Source of the DNA: Hymenobacter sp. BRD67
GTDB taxonomy: Bacteria; Bacteroidota; Bacteroidia; Cytophagales; Hymenobacteraceae
Length of the DNA stretch: 64,000 nucleotides
NCBI RefSeq assembly: GCF_013256425.1
Contig: NZ_CP053904.1
Span: forward strand, 4,340,001 to 4,404,000
Reading direction: 5' to 3'
A model generated the notes under the pieces. It was not told the DNA's origin, did no database searches, and saw only the letters and a program-made list of their open reading frames with translations. This document shows, in pieces, positions 9,787 to 19,043 of the stretch (the first letter of the stretch is position 1; each line of letters starts with the position of its first letter). The position numbers and the translations under genes were made by a program.

Positions 9787-10529
9787 ATGTGGATTGCAGT
9801 ACTTTTATTAGCGGCCACCGTACTGGTGGCTGGCGCAATGGTAAGCCTGGTGCCTGCCGTGCGCACCGGGCAGTGGATTAAGCCCCTGCTGGCCTTCAGC
9901 GGGCCTATCTGTTCACGCTCACCATCACGCATTTACTGCCCGAGGCCCTGACGCTGCTGCCCGAGGCGCCGCAGCGCGTGGGCTACTGGGTGCTGGCGGG
10001 CTTTTTTGGCCAGCTGCTGCTGGAAGTGCTTTCACAGGGCATCGAGCACGGCCATGTGCATGCGCCGGATGCCACGGAGCGGGGCCGCGTGCCGCTGCTG
10101 CTGGTGCTGGCACTGGTGGTGCACTCCCTGCTGGAGGGCAGTATTCTGGTGCGCGGGGCCGGCAGCGGCGAAGTAGGGCAGCACTTTTACGCGCTGGTGC
10201 TGGGCATTGCGCTGCACCATGTGCCGGCCGCGGTAGCCCTGGCTACGCTGCTGCGCCTGCGGCTGGGCTCACTGCGGCGGGCGTGGCCGTGGCTGCTGGT
10301 GTTTGCACTGGCCTCGCCCGCCGGGCTGGTATTCAGCAATTATATAGTGTTGCAGCAATTGCTGGGTAGTGGTATTTATGCGGCGCTACTGGGCTTCGTG
10401 GCCGGCACGTTTCTGCACGTTTCGACTACTATCCTGTTTGAAACCAGCCCCGAGCACCGCCTCAACTGGCCCAAGCTAGGCGCTACGCTGGGCGGCCTGC
10501 TGCTGGCGCTGGCCGTGAGCGCCACGTAG
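9787..10529 (+). CDS. ZIP family metal transporter (frame break)
   Basis: Predicted inner-membrane importer of zinc or another divalent metal. Eight or so hydrophobic segments are spaced as in ZIP proteins. A His-rich loop (GIEHGHVHAPDATERG) sits in the variable region, and the metal-path motifs HSLLEGSI and ALHHVPAAVAL occur in the central helices. The start is MWIAVLLLAATVLVAG at 9787. The frame breaks at the G run 9901-9903, and one added G restores AFSGAYLFTLTITHLLPEAL. About 247 residues. The perfect palindrome directly upstream could control it. Confidence 0.82.
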
Positions 10530-10580
10530 GCTAGCGGACCTAGCATTGGTATAATGCATAGGGTTTATTATATTTACAAT

Positions 10581-11285
10581 ATGTCCGGCCTTTCCCCTTG
10601 CTTTGCCCAATGCCGGTTGCTGGCCCTACTGCTAGTCATTGGCGCAGTCGGCTGTACTTCGGTGCGCCTCCCACCCGGCAGTTATAGCGAAACGCGCGGA
10701 CTGGGCGTCATCATGTGGGAAGGTAAAACGCTGCAAATAGCCAGCAACCATACGTTTGCCTACAGCCGATGGAGCGACGATATCAATAGCGGCCGCTACG
10801 GCACCGGCACGTACCAGCTCACTGGCACTAAGCTGCTTCTGCAGTTTCAGGAATCTCCACCCATAGTTGTTGGGGTGCAGGCCCAGCAGCTCGCTTTGCC
10901 GCCCGATTCGCTTTTACTGACATTCACCATACTGGGCCGCCCGGTAGTTGGTACGGCCGAAGCAGCTCCGGTATCAGGTGCCACTATTGCTGCCCGTGAC
11001 GAAAAGGGTAAGCCGGTAGCAGCCGTAAGCAGCAACGCCGCCGGGCGGGCCAGCCTGCGAGTGCCGCCTAGCACAGCCCAGATAAGTGTAGAAAGCCTGG
11101 GCTTTGTAACCTGGCGGCAGGCTTGCCCGCCTGGTAGCACTGCCTACCGCCTGGAGCTGCCGCCTAACGATGGTACGGCGTACGCCGCTGGTACAGTGCT
11201 GAAGTTTCGCCTAGTACGCCGGCCGCCGCCCAATACCCTGGTGATGAAGCGCGGTAAAAACCAGACGGTTTTCAAGCGCGATTAA
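10581..11285 (+). CDS. Hypothetical lipoprotein with carboxypeptidase-regulatory-like domain
   Basis: About 234 residues from ATG 10581. A longer in-frame start at 10554 would add MHRVYYIYN, which looks like leader sequence. The signal peptide ends LLVIGAVGCTS with a lipobox cysteine. Residues 40-110 hold a segment with GTGTYQLTGTKLLLQF, as in small Bacteroidota stress-type lipoproteins. Residues 130-190 (VSGATIAARDEKGKPVAAVSS, then GRASLRVP) look like a CnaB/CarboxypepD-reg-like beta sandwich. Function unknown. Confidence 0.65.
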   Translation: MSGLSPCFAQCRLLALLLVIGAVGCTSVRLPPGSYSETRGLGVIMWEGKTLQIASNHTFAYSRWSDDINSGRYGTGTYQLTGTKLLLQFQESPPIVVGVQAQQLALPPDSLLLTFTILGRPVVGTAEAAPVSGATIAARDEKGKPVAAVSSNAAGRASLRVPPSTAQISVESLGFVTWRQACPPGSTAYRLELPPNDGTAYAAGTVLKFRLVRRPPPNTLVMKRGKNQTVFKRD

Positions 11286-11323
11286 GCGCCTGGGTAGCCA
11301 TTTTGAAGTCAGGGGTCTGGCGA

Positions 11324-11649
11324 CTACAATTCCTCTATTGGCCCCAGGCCGCGCAGGAAATGCTCAAGTTCGCGGGCGCGGGTGGTTTCGCGGGCTAAGG
11401 CGGCTTGCAGGCCTAGCAGGCGCTGGCGCATGAGCAGCACCAGGTCGATGGCTTCGGGAGCCAGGCCCAGGCCGTGGTGCAGGCGCGCCAGCCGGGGCAG
11501 CAGCTCGTCGGGTTCCTCTACTTCGAGAGTGTCGGGGCTGGGGCCGGACGCAGCAGGCCCAGCTCCACGAACTGGCGCAGCTCGGTGCGGCCCAGGCCAT
11601 AGCGAGCGTCACATTCCTGATAAGTAAGGAGCAAAACGCGGGTTTCCAT
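11324..11649 (-). CDS. cbpM: CbpM-type chaperone modulator (frame break)
   Basis: CbpM binds the J domain of CbpA and inhibits its co-chaperone activity. The start METRVLLLTYQECDARYGLG resembles the MerR-like N-terminus of CbpM, followed by a helical region LARLHHGLGLAPEAIDLVLL. The frame breaks in the G runs 11534-11543. One added C on the coding strand joins LLRPAPSPDTLEVEEPDELL and allows reading through to GLGPIEEL, about 108 residues, the family size. It follows cbpA on the same strand by 75 bases, the usual operon order. Confidence 0.82.
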
Positions 11650-11724
11650 AGAGTTGCTAGGTGTCGGTGGCTGATTGTCGGAATGGCTTCTGTAAACAGG
11701 CAGCTTGATAATATATAGTAAAAC

Positions 11725-12647
11725 CTATTCTATAGCCCGCAGCTTGGCCAGCTGCTGAATGAGCGCCCGTTCCTCGTCGGTAAGGTTGGTGGGCAGCTGC
11801 ACGTTCAGGCGCAGGTAGAGGTCGCCAAACTTGCCGGCCTCGCGGTATACCGGAAAGCCTTTGCCGCGCAGGCGCAGGCGGCTGCCGTTGGCCGTTTCGG
11901 GCTTAAGCTTGATTTTGACCGGTCCACCGAGCGTCTCAACCGTTTGCTCACCGCCGAGCAGGGCCCGATAAAGCGGCACGGGCACATCCTGGGTAAGGTC
12001 GTCGCCGGTGCGGGCATAGTGGGCATCGGGGCAATCCGAAAGGTGATGAGCAGCGAGCCATTGGGGCCGCCGTTGCGGCCGGGTGCTCCTTGGTCGCGCA
12101 GCCGGATGGTTTGCCCGTCGGCCACGCCTGGCTGAATGGTAAGGCGCAGATTGCGCCCGTTAACAGTAATCGTGCGCGGCCCGCCCTCGTAAGCCTCGGC
12201 CAGCGTCAGCTCCAGTTCGGCCTGGTAGTCGGAGCCCGCGCCGGGCCGGCCGCTGCGCCCGCCGCCCATACCGCCAAACAGCGAGCTGAAGAAATCAGAA
12301 AAATCTTCGCCCTCGCCCCCAAACTGGCTGCCGCCGAAGCCTCCGGCCCCGCCACCCGCCGCATACTGGTTCCAGTCGAAGCCGCCGGTGCCCTGGCCGC
12401 GCCCACCGCCCGCCTGCTGGTAACGCTGGTAGTCGGCCCCCAGCTGGTCGTATTTCTGGCGCTTTTCGGGGTCCGAAAGCACCTCGTTGGCTTCATTGGC
12501 TTCTTTAAATTTTTGCTCGGCCGTGGCGTCGTTCGGATTCACATCGGGATGATACTGCCGGGCCAGCTTGCGGTAGGCTTTTTTAATCTGCTCGGTCGTT
12601 GCCGTTTTTTCAACGCCCAATACTTTATAATAGTCTTTATAGTCCAT
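11725..12647 (-). CDS. cbpA: CbpA-like DnaJ family co-chaperone (frame break)
   Basis: Class II J-domain protein that stimulates DnaK ATPase and delivers unfolded proteins. The J domain is residues 1-70 with the HPD motif (ARQYHPDVNPND). A G/F-rich linker follows (residues 85-140), then two C-terminal beta-sandwich substrate domains (GRNLRLTIQPGVADGQTIRL, GKGFPVYREAGKFGDLYL). There is no zinc-finger domain, which separates it from DnaJ. The frame breaks at the G run 12028-12031. One added C on the coding strand gives TFRIAPDAHYARTGDDL, about 307 residues in all. It pairs with cbpM downstream. Confidence 0.92.
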
Positions 12648-12909
12648 TTTAGAGGGAAAGCAAGGTCAGGACAAGGTACGTGACCGCTGCCTTAGTTGAA
12701 CGTAGGCGAGGCTGGTTGTGTTGGGGCTCGCAAAAGTGTGGAGTGTGGAGTAAATTTGCATTTTGCAAATAGCCAGCATCTTTTTGGTATTCTGGTAAAA
12801 GCCGGCCGCAACTAAAAAACGTACTTAGCTGCTGCGTTGCGCAGTGTGGCACTTTTCCTGTTTGCCCGCCCATACTACCTTTTTTCTCCTACAATACTTC
12901 TTAAATCCG

Positions 12910-13488
12910 ATGAAAGTAGTTACGCAAGTTCTGCTGCTTGGTGGTGCGCTGTTGCTGGCTCGTGCGAGCCAGGCCCAGACGCAGCCTGCCCCGGCCGCCT
13001 CTACTACGCCCGCGCCCGCCGCGCCAGCTACCGACCCCCTGCGCCGTTCAGTGGCGCCGCGCCGGGTGGTAGCGCCCCGCCATACGGGTGCTGCGCCCAC
13101 TGCCCGCCCCAAAACGAGCGGGGTAATGGCCAAGGATGGCCTGACTATGCAGAATGGCCAGGTTATTCTGACGGAGCTAGGCCGCACCGCGCCCATTGAG
13201 CAGGACAAGCGCCTGGTGAACGGTACCTTGATTACTACCAAAGGTCAGATTACCAATGTGGAAGGCGTAACCTCGCAAATGGCCGAAGGCGACTACGTGT
13301 CGCTAACCGGCCGCCTCACCAGCAAGCGCGAGATGGTGGAAGCCGACAGCGTGCGCAAGCTCGTGGCCTACGACCTGAAGCACCCCGGCAAGCGCAAGGA
13401 GCTGGAAAAAGCCCGTGAAAAAGTAGAGAAAGAGCGCGAAAAAGCCGAAAAGGAAGCCGCTAAAGCCAAAGCGAAAGCTGGTCGCTAA
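12910..13488 (+). CDS. DUF6799 domain exported protein
   Basis: About 192 residues from ATG 12910, where a Sec signal peptide starts (MKVVTQVLLLGGALLLARAS then QAQT). A Pro/Ala/Arg-rich linker (residues 25-75) precedes one DUF6799-like domain (KDGLTMQNGQVILTELG, then GDYVSLTGRLTSK), and a highly charged Lys/Glu/Ala helix forms the C-terminus (about residues 160-192). DUF6799 is a small Bacteroidota periplasmic domain of unknown role. The gene converges with the next small gene, overlapping it by 4 bases. Confidence 0.72.
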   Translation: MKVVTQVLLLGGALLLARASQAQTQPAPAASTTPAPAAPATDPLRRSVAPRRVVAPRHTGAAPTARPKTSGVMAKDGLTMQNGQVILTELGRTAPIEQDKRLVNGTLITTKGQITNVEGVTSQMAEGDYVSLTGRLTSKREMVEADSVRKLVAYDLKHPGKRKELEKAREKVEKEREKAEKEAAKAKAKAGR

Positions 13489-13682
13489 GGCCGCCGGGTG
13501 TAGCTCAACAGTACTTCCAGGCCGGCCGCGTCGTCGGCGGCCTCCACTACTTCGTCGATGACGAACTGCACCTCGGCCTCGGTCCAGCCTTCGTCTTCGG
13601 CGGCGTGCACAAAGCTGTTGAGGGCGGTAAAGCGGTTGGCCCCGGCCGGCGGAGCCCAAATTAGCTGCTTGCGAATATTCAT
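13485..13682 (-). CDS. Small hypothetical acidic protein
   Basis: A 65-residue protein, MNIRKQLIWAPPAGANRFTA then an acidic helical part (AAEDEGWTEAEVQFVIDEVV). No signal peptide or known domain. The codon usage looks native, and it sits alone between a DUF6799 gene and rlpA. Function unknown. Confidence 0.5.
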   Translation of the reverse strand: MNIRKQLIWAPPAGANRFTALNSFVHAAEDEGWTEAEVQFVIDEVVEAADDAAGLEVLLSYTRRP

Positions 13683-13763
13683 GCTGCGAAGATGGCATGC
13701 AGCGGCCCGTGCTACCCGGCAGGGGCCGCTTTTATTTGATGGGAATTATATATAAAATATATA

Positions 13764-14186
13764 TTATTTCCTGTGCGCCGCCGGGCCCATTCGCAGCACT
13801 TTGAGCTTCACGGGTACCACGCCGGCGTCGATGAGGTCGAGCTTGCGGGCCGCGCGCTTCGATACGTCCACGATACGGCCTTTGGCATGCGGCCCGCGGT
13901 CGGTAACGACCACTTTCACCGAATGGCCGTTGCGCACATTCGTTACTTTTATTTTGGTGCCGAAGGGCAGGGTGTTGTGAGCGGCGGTGAGCTTGCCCGG
14001 CCGATAGGGCGCGCCGCTGGCCGTAGCCCGGCCCGCGAACTTATCGGCGTAGTACGAGCCCTCACCGGTTTGGGTGAAGGCCGATTTGCTACTGCCGCAG
14101 GCAGAAATCCCTAGCAATAAGATGCTAAAGGCGAGAAGTTTGCCTGAAAGCAGGCGAAAGGGAGAAAGCATAATTATATCCTTCAT
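13764..14186 (-). CDS. rlpA: RlpA-like double-psi beta-barrel lipoprotein
   Basis: RlpA family members are outer-membrane lipoproteins with peptidoglycan lytic transglycosylase activity that helps daughter cells separate. The signal peptide carries LLLGISACGSS with a lipobox cysteine. The DPBB domain is visible as GEGSYYADKFAGRATASG, then AHNTLPFGTKIKVTNVRNG and VTDRGPHAKGRIVDVSKRAA, including the conserved acidic DRGP region. There is no SPOR domain, so this is the short form (about 140 residues). The start is MKDIIMLSPF at 14186; MLSPF a few codons later is possible. Confidence 0.85.
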   Translation of the reverse strand: MKDIIMLSPFRLLSGKLLAFSILLLGISACGSSKSAFTQTGEGSYYADKFAGRATASGAPYRPGKLTAAHNTLPFGTKIKVTNVRNGHSVKVVVTDRGPHAKGRIVDVSKRAARKLDLIDAGVVPVKLKVLRMGPAAHRK

Positions 14187-14271
14187 GCAGACTTCACTTG
14201 AGGAATGAAAATAAAAGCTCATCTTTGAGGCGAAACCAAGTTCTCACCTTTTTTCTTTCACCACCCTTATT

Positions 14272-14487
14272 ATGAACAATACACTGAAACTCGCCGCCGG
14301 TCTTGCCCTCTCAGGCCTGTTCTTCACTGCCCACGCTCAGACTACTCCTGCTAAAGAAAGCAAAATGGAGGAGAAGAAAGAAAGCAAAATGGAAGAGAAG
14401 AAAGAGAACAAAATGAAGGAAGGCAAGATGCACGGCAAAATGCACAAAGAGAAAATGGGCGACGAGAAAATGAAGGCTAAGATGTAG
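14272..14487 (+). CDS. Small exported Lys/Met/Glu-rich repeat protein
   Basis: A 71-residue protein with a Sec signal peptide (LAAGLALSGLFFTAHAQTT). The mature part is a degenerate repeat of KESKMEEKK, then KMHGKMHKEKMGDEKMKAKM, like the pentapeptide MXKDX proteins found in several bacteria. The many Met and His residues could bind metal, but this is a guess. It is divergent from rlpA with an 85-base intergenic region. Confidence 0.65.
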   Translation: MNNTLKLAAGLALSGLFFTAHAQTTPAKESKMEEKKESKMEEKKENKMKEGKMHGKMHKEKMGDEKMKAKM

Positions 14488-14495
14488 TTCTTAGG

Positions 14496-15409
14496 CTAAC
14501 GCCTTACTAACTCGGCCGCCCGGTTCAGCAGCTTGCGAAAGCTGTTGGGCCGGGCGGCTTTTTTGGCGGGTGGCGGGGCGGGTGGGGCAATACGAAGCGC
14601 CTCCAGCGCCGCGTAGCTGCCCTGAAAAACGTTGAAATCGACGGTGCCGCGAATACCGGGCACGTAGGCCTCGTCGGAGTGCTGCCAAATAATCCAGCGC
14701 TCGGACGGGAGCGCAGGGCGCTCGACCTCGTAGTGGGCCAGCCAGAGCGGGTAGTCGTCGAAATGCCCGGCCAGGTAGCGCCGGTAAAAGGTGTAGTTGG
14801 AGTACAGGATGGGCTTCACTTTATAATGCGCCTCGACCACTTCCAGCCATTGGCGTATCTCGCTGCGCAGCTCGGCCACATCGTGAAAGCGGGGCGCCTC
14901 CACATCGAGTACGGGCGGCAGGTCGCCAGGCCGAAGCGGAACCGTACCAATGAATAAATCGGCCTGCTCGGCACCGTTGCGGTTGGGCTGAAAATAATGA
15001 TACGCGCCGCTCAGAATACCCGCCGCCCGTGCCTCGCGCCAGTTGCGGGCAAAGCGGGCATCGCGGAGCGTGGCCCCCTCCGTTGCTTTAATAAACGCAA
15101 ACCGCACCTGCTGCTGCGCCACCCGGGGCCAGTCGATATGCCCCTGATACGCCGATACGTCAATCCCGTGCACCGAATAGCCCGCCAGCAGCGGAGTGCT
15201 TTCGTGGCCGGTGAGGTAGCGCATGGTGAGCGTGGCCCAGGCCCGGCGGGCGTAGCGATTGACCTGCCGCTGGTGGCGCAGGTAGTAGACGCTGCTGCCT
15301 AGTAGCCCCAGCAGCAGCCCCGCCAGTACCCAGCGCCGCCAGGGCCGGCGCGGGCCGGCCGCGGCACCAGGGCCGGGGCAGGGAGCAGAGGAGAAGCAGG
15401 GTCGGGCAT
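14496..15409 (-). CDS. Glycoside hydrolase family 25 muramidase, membrane-anchored (frame break)
   Basis: Cleaves the beta-1,4 bond between N-acetylmuramic acid and N-acetylglucosamine in peptidoglycan. GH25 landmarks are GIDVSAYQGHIDWPRV, FAFIKATEGATLRD and the catalytic DxE in PPVLDVEAPRF, with YSNYTFYRRYL and IWQHSDEAYVPGI after it. An N-terminal transmembrane helix (WVLAGLLLGLLGSSVYYL) anchors it. The best start is MPDPASPLLPAP at 15409, reached by adding one base at the G run 15375-15378; otherwise the frame extends into an implausible leader. About 304 residues. Confidence 0.88.
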
Positions 15410-15525
15410 GGGCAGCGAGCCAAAAATAACGCACGCCGGGCGGCTGTGCGTATGCCAGCGGGTGCCGTAGCTTGCAGCCGCAATGCCAACCGGTGGCCTG
15501 CTGGTTCCCTTTAGCTACTATTCCT

Positions 15526-15786
15526 ATGCCCGACGCCCGTGATGCTAACGGCCATCTCATCCGCGAGTTGCACGGCGTAACGCTGGCCGTTATCCTCGAT
15601 TATCTGGTAGCACACTACGGCTTTCCAGGCCTCGACGAGCGGCTGCGGCTGAACTGCTTTGCCGTTAATCCGAGCCTGAAGTCGAGCCTGACTTTCCTGC
15701 GCCGCACGCCCTGGGCGCGGGCAAAGGTAGAGGATTTATACATCCGCCTGCGCACGGCCGAGGTGCTGGGGCGGCCGATACCTTAG
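15526..15786 (+). CDS. VF530 family DNA-binding protein (DUF2132)
   Basis: An 86-residue protein with the full family pattern: HGVTLAVILDYLVAHYGFPG, then NPSLKSSLTFLRRTPWARAK and VEDLYIR. The family founder VF530 from Vibrio fischeri has a helical DNA-binding-like structure; its biological role is unknown. The start at 15526 gives MPDARDANGHLI directly before the domain. It is divergent from the muramidase gene. Confidence 0.88.
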   Translation: MPDARDANGHLIRELHGVTLAVILDYLVAHYGFPGLDERLRLNCFAVNPSLKSSLTFLRRTPWARAKVEDLYIRLRTAEVLGRPIP

Positions 15787-15816
15787 CGCCTGCCCATTCT
15801 ATAATTTATCTGCCCT

Positions 15817-16140
15817 ATGGCTGAGCTGCGCGAAAAATCCGGCCCCCTGGCGTTGCTGGTTGGCTTTGCCAGTTTCGTTATCTTCGAAACGGTGGCGTTC
15901 CAGCTGCTGAAATTCCTCACATCCGGGCTGGGCGAGGCCGACCAGTATCAGCCCGAAAATACCATCGTTAGCAACTGGGTAAAAACGGTGGCTTTTCTGG
16001 TGCTGCACCTGGCAGTGGTTATCGCGGCGGTGCTGGTGCTCAGCAATAAGCTGCCGCGTCGCTACCGGGGCCAGGTAATGGGCTGGTTTTATCTGAGCCT
16101 GCTTGTTGGGTTCGGGCTGCTTATTCCGCTGTTTTACTGA
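15817..16140 (+). CDS. Small hypothetical membrane protein
   Basis: 107 residues with three predicted transmembrane helices at about 12-32, 55-75 and 87-106 (LALLVGFASFVIFETVAFQL, TVAFLVLHLAVVIAAVLVL, FYLSLLVGFGLLIPLFY). No family recognised. It starts 30 bases after the VF530 gene, so the two may share a transcript. Confidence 0.6.
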   Translation: MAELREKSGPLALLVGFASFVIFETVAFQLLKFLTSGLGEADQYQPENTIVSNWVKTVAFLVLHLAVVIAAVLVLSNKLPRRYRGQVMGWFYLSLLVGFGLLIPLFY

Positions 16141-16221
16141 CGTTTATTAAGGCAGATGAAAAAAAATAACATTTTATAAATGAGATTTAAAATGATTTTG
16201 CGCGTTTGATATAGTAAAATT

Positions 16222-16271
16222 GTTAAGGAGGTCGAATTGGGCGGGCTGCCCGCTTCGGCCCCGACTTCCTA
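16222..16271. other. Structured intergenic element
   Basis: An outer inverted repeat (TAAGGAGGTCG with CGACTTCCTA, one mismatch) encloses an inner perfect hairpin (GCGGGC / GCCCGC). It lies in a 335-base non-coding stretch (16141-16475) that is otherwise AT-rich on its left side. It could be a small RNA or part of an mRNA 3' end. No gene was found in this stretch. Confidence 0.4.
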
Positions 16272-16350
16272 AACAGCTTTGCTGCATATGTTAGCCATCA
16301 ACCTGGGGTTTTAATATCTTGTTTGGTGAATATTAGTCTTGCCTGGCATA

Positions 16351-16381
16351 AAAAAGCCTCTGCTCATCGCAGAGGCTTTTT
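16351..16381. terminator. Bidirectional terminator
   Basis: AAAAAGCCTCTGC and GCAGAGGCTTTTT are perfect 13-base arms around a 5-base loop, with A and T tracts on either side. It lies between the convergent membrane-protein and Hsp20 genes. Confidence 0.88.
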
Positions 16382-16400
16382 CGTAGAAAAACTAACGGGC

Positions 16401-16453
16401 GCCGGTCGGTCCCGGCGTTATGGAAGGGGGAGGAGTGGCCGGTCGGTCCCGGC
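16401..16453. repeat. Pair of 16-base palindromic direct repeats
   Basis: GCCGGTCGGTCCCGGC occurs at 16401-16416 and again at 16438-16453, and each copy can form a GCCGG/CCGGC hairpin. They lie just beyond the 3' end of the Hsp20 gene. Confidence 0.6.
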
Positions 16454-16475
16454 CGTATCAACAAGCCAGGTAGCC

Positions 16476-16856
16476 TTAGCTGCCCGGCTGAATGTCAATC
16501 TCCCGGCTGGTGGCATCCCGGAACGGGATGGCCACGCGTAGCTCGCCGTTTTCGTGGCTGGCATTGATGCTGGCCAGGTCAAGGTTGCGGGGCAAGTCGA
16601 GGGTTTGCACGAAGAGCGGCGCCGCCAGCTGGTCTTCAGGGCCATGCTTATACTCGCCGTACACGGTAAGCTGACTGTCTTTTAGTACGACGTGAAAGCT
16701 CTCGGCCGGCACGCTGGGCATGGCTACGTGCAGCACCACGCCTTTGGGCCGCTTATTTACATGCAGCTTGGGCTGCGCCACGCCGCCGCCAATGGTATTG
16801 AGCAAGTCGAGCTGAGGGGCGATAGTACGGATAAATTCGCGGCTGATAAGTTTCAT
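16476..16856 (-). CDS. Small heat-shock protein, Hsp20/alpha-crystallin family
   Basis: ATP-independent holdase that binds unfolding proteins. 126 residues: an N-terminal arm, then the alpha-crystallin domain from about residue 30 (LHVNKRPKGVVLHVAMPSVP, FHVVLKDSQLTVYGEYK), ending with the conserved GELRVAIPF. The C-terminal IxI-type motif is present as IDIQPGS. It is more divergent than the classical Hsp20 of Bacteroidota. It stands alone on the minus strand, with 193 non-coding bases between it and the outer-membrane protein gene. Confidence 0.85.
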   Translation of the reverse strand: MKLISREFIRTIAPQLDLLNTIGGGVAQPKLHVNKRPKGVVLHVAMPSVPAESFHVVLKDSQLTVYGEYKHGPEDQLAAPLFVQTLDLPRNLDLASINASHENGELRVAIPFRDATSREIDIQPGS

Positions 16857-17049
16857 AATGGGCAGCCTTATTAGGTGGCTTCGGCCTGACTAACTCAAAC
16901 CCCGTACCAGCTTCTAAAACGGGCTAACTCCGCTGCTGTTCAGTCGATATGGCTACTTTTTACGGAGTAGGTTGGCCCGCTTCTGACACGCTGGCCGAAA
17001 AGCCGCCGAAGTGGCAGGGTAGGCGGCATGCCGACTACTTTCGGCGCTG

Positions 17050-18932
17050 CTAAAACCGGCTCGTCAGGCCAAAATGAATCTTGGAGCTGGCGAGCGAAAA
17101 GCCGGCGTTGAGGAAGCTGGACCGCCCCACCGAGTACACAAACTGGAAGAGCCCGGCCGCCGTACGAAAGCTCAGGCCCGCGCCGAGGCCGGTCGGGGTA
17201 TCGGGGGTGTGGGCTCCCAGGGTCGTTGCCTGGTAGTTGTAGGCTTGCAGCAGCGCCTGGTCGGCAAAAATGAATACGTAGCCCTCGGGGCCGGTGAATT
17301 GCCGGAGCTCGACCGTACTCACGCCATAAGCGTTGGTATAGAACTGGTTTTCGCTAAAGCCCCTGAGCGAGTTGAGGCCGCCCAGCCGAAACAGGTCATT
17401 GAGAAAAAGCTGCTGATTGAACAAGCCCTCGCCCCGCAGGCGCACCAGCAGCACGGCCTGCCGGCTCAGGGCCCAGTAGTGCTCGGCCCGTGCCCCAAAG
17501 CTATATTGCGTTGAGCGTAGGGCCAGGCCGTTGTATAGGGTTTCGCTAATAGACGCGTTGCGGCGCACGGTTTTGGTGCCTACGCCGCCCTGCGCGCTAA
17601 AAAACAGACCCCGGTGCGGAAAGTACAGGTCGTCGAGGTTGGCCCGCGAGTAGCCAATGCCATAGGAGTTATAGCCGGAGTCGACGTAAGTGGGGAGTAC
17701 GTTCTGGTTATTGATGGCAACATAGCCCAAGCTGTCGAGCAGCAGGCGCGAGCTTTGCTGCTCGGCATAGAAGGAGAGTCGCCCGGCCCGCGCCGTGGGG
17801 TAGCTCACCTGTAGCCGCGGCTTAATAGTGAGGTAGTTGCCGGTCTGCTTATAGAGATTAAAGGTGCCGCCGACTTCCAGCGGCGTACCAAAAATATTGG
17901 GGTGCAGGTAGCTGGCATCGAGCAGCTGCGAGAGGGCATCGGTTTTGCGCCATTGCAAAGCTAACTGCTTGCCGCCGCCCCGCATATTGCGCAGGGCAAT
18001 GGTCACGTCGCCCGTAAACTGTACCCCACTGGTACCGTCGGTATTGGGCAGCAGGCCCACAATGGCATCAAACTGGTTCGACGAGCGCTCGTCGAGCAGC
18101 AGGTATACCCGGGCGCGGTTGCGGGCAAAGCGCACTTCGGGCTCGGCGCGCAGGCGCACGTAGGGCAGCTGGCGCAGTAGGGCACTGATAGCATCTACCC
18201 GCTGCTGGCTGTAGGGCGTGGCGGGCGGTATCTGCAGGTACTGCGTGAGAAACCGCTTCTTGGTTTTGCTGGTGCCAATCACTTGCAGGGAATCGAAATA
18301 CACCACCGGCCCGCGCTTGAGCACCACCCGCCCGGCAATGTCATGCCCGCTCAAACGCACCGAATCCAGCCCCACCGTGGCAAACGGGTAGCCCTGGTTT
18401 TCGGCCTCCGTCAGCACCCGCTCCTGCAAGGTTACCCAATCGGCCGGCCGCCAGGGCGTGCGGCGAAAAAACTTTTCGCGGTAGCCGGCGCGGGTCAGCA
18501 AGCCATCGCCGAGGTTGCCGTTGTGCAGGTAGGCCCAGCGAAACTGCTCGCCCACGTAGAGGCGCACGCGCACCGTGTCGCGGCCCCAGCGGATGTTGTC
18601 GGCCGAGGCGGTGAGGTAGGCATCGGCCTGCAGGGCCAGCACCAGTTCGCGCACGATGCGCAGGGCGGTGAGTGAGTCGGGCACCGTGGCCCGCGGGTGC
18701 AGGTGGCGCACGAGCGCTCGCCCGGCCGGCTCGGCTTCAATTTTGAGCACGCGCACATTGCCTGGGCGGCGCGTAGCGGCCGGCGGAGCCGCAGGGGCAG
18801 CGGGGGCGAGGCCAGCGGCGGCGCACTGGGCACAGCTACGCCAGGCGCGGCGGCCGGCGTCTGAGCCCCCAGCGGCCCGGCACCCAGCGCCAGCCAGCAG
18901 CACCAGCAAAGAAGGGTAGCGAGTCGGGCCAT
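17050..18932 (-). CDS. BamA/TamA family outer-membrane protein (frame break)
   Basis: Predicted Omp85-superfamily beta barrel. The signal peptide starts MARLATLLCWCCWLALGAGP at 18932. The frame breaks at the G run 18802-18806 and is restored by one C on the coding strand, joining LASPPAAPAAPPAATRRPG. POTRA-like segments lie at about residues 60-270 (VVYFDSLQVIGTSKTKKRFL, PYSQQRVDAISALLRQLPYV). The barrel follows, with FRLGGLNSLRGFSENQF resembling the conserved L6 loop of Omp85 proteins, and it ends in the aromatic residue of IHFGLTSRF. About 627 residues. It may insert or secrete other proteins; the substrate is unknown. Confidence 0.82.
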
Positions 18933-19043
18933 CGTCGGAAAGCAAACGCACCGGACCGATTTTAATTTCAGCAGCCCGATTTTTGTTGAATCATGGGCGG
19001 GCGACGGTTGTTGCCCCGCAAAAGTCGCGTTTCTCTTTCGCAT

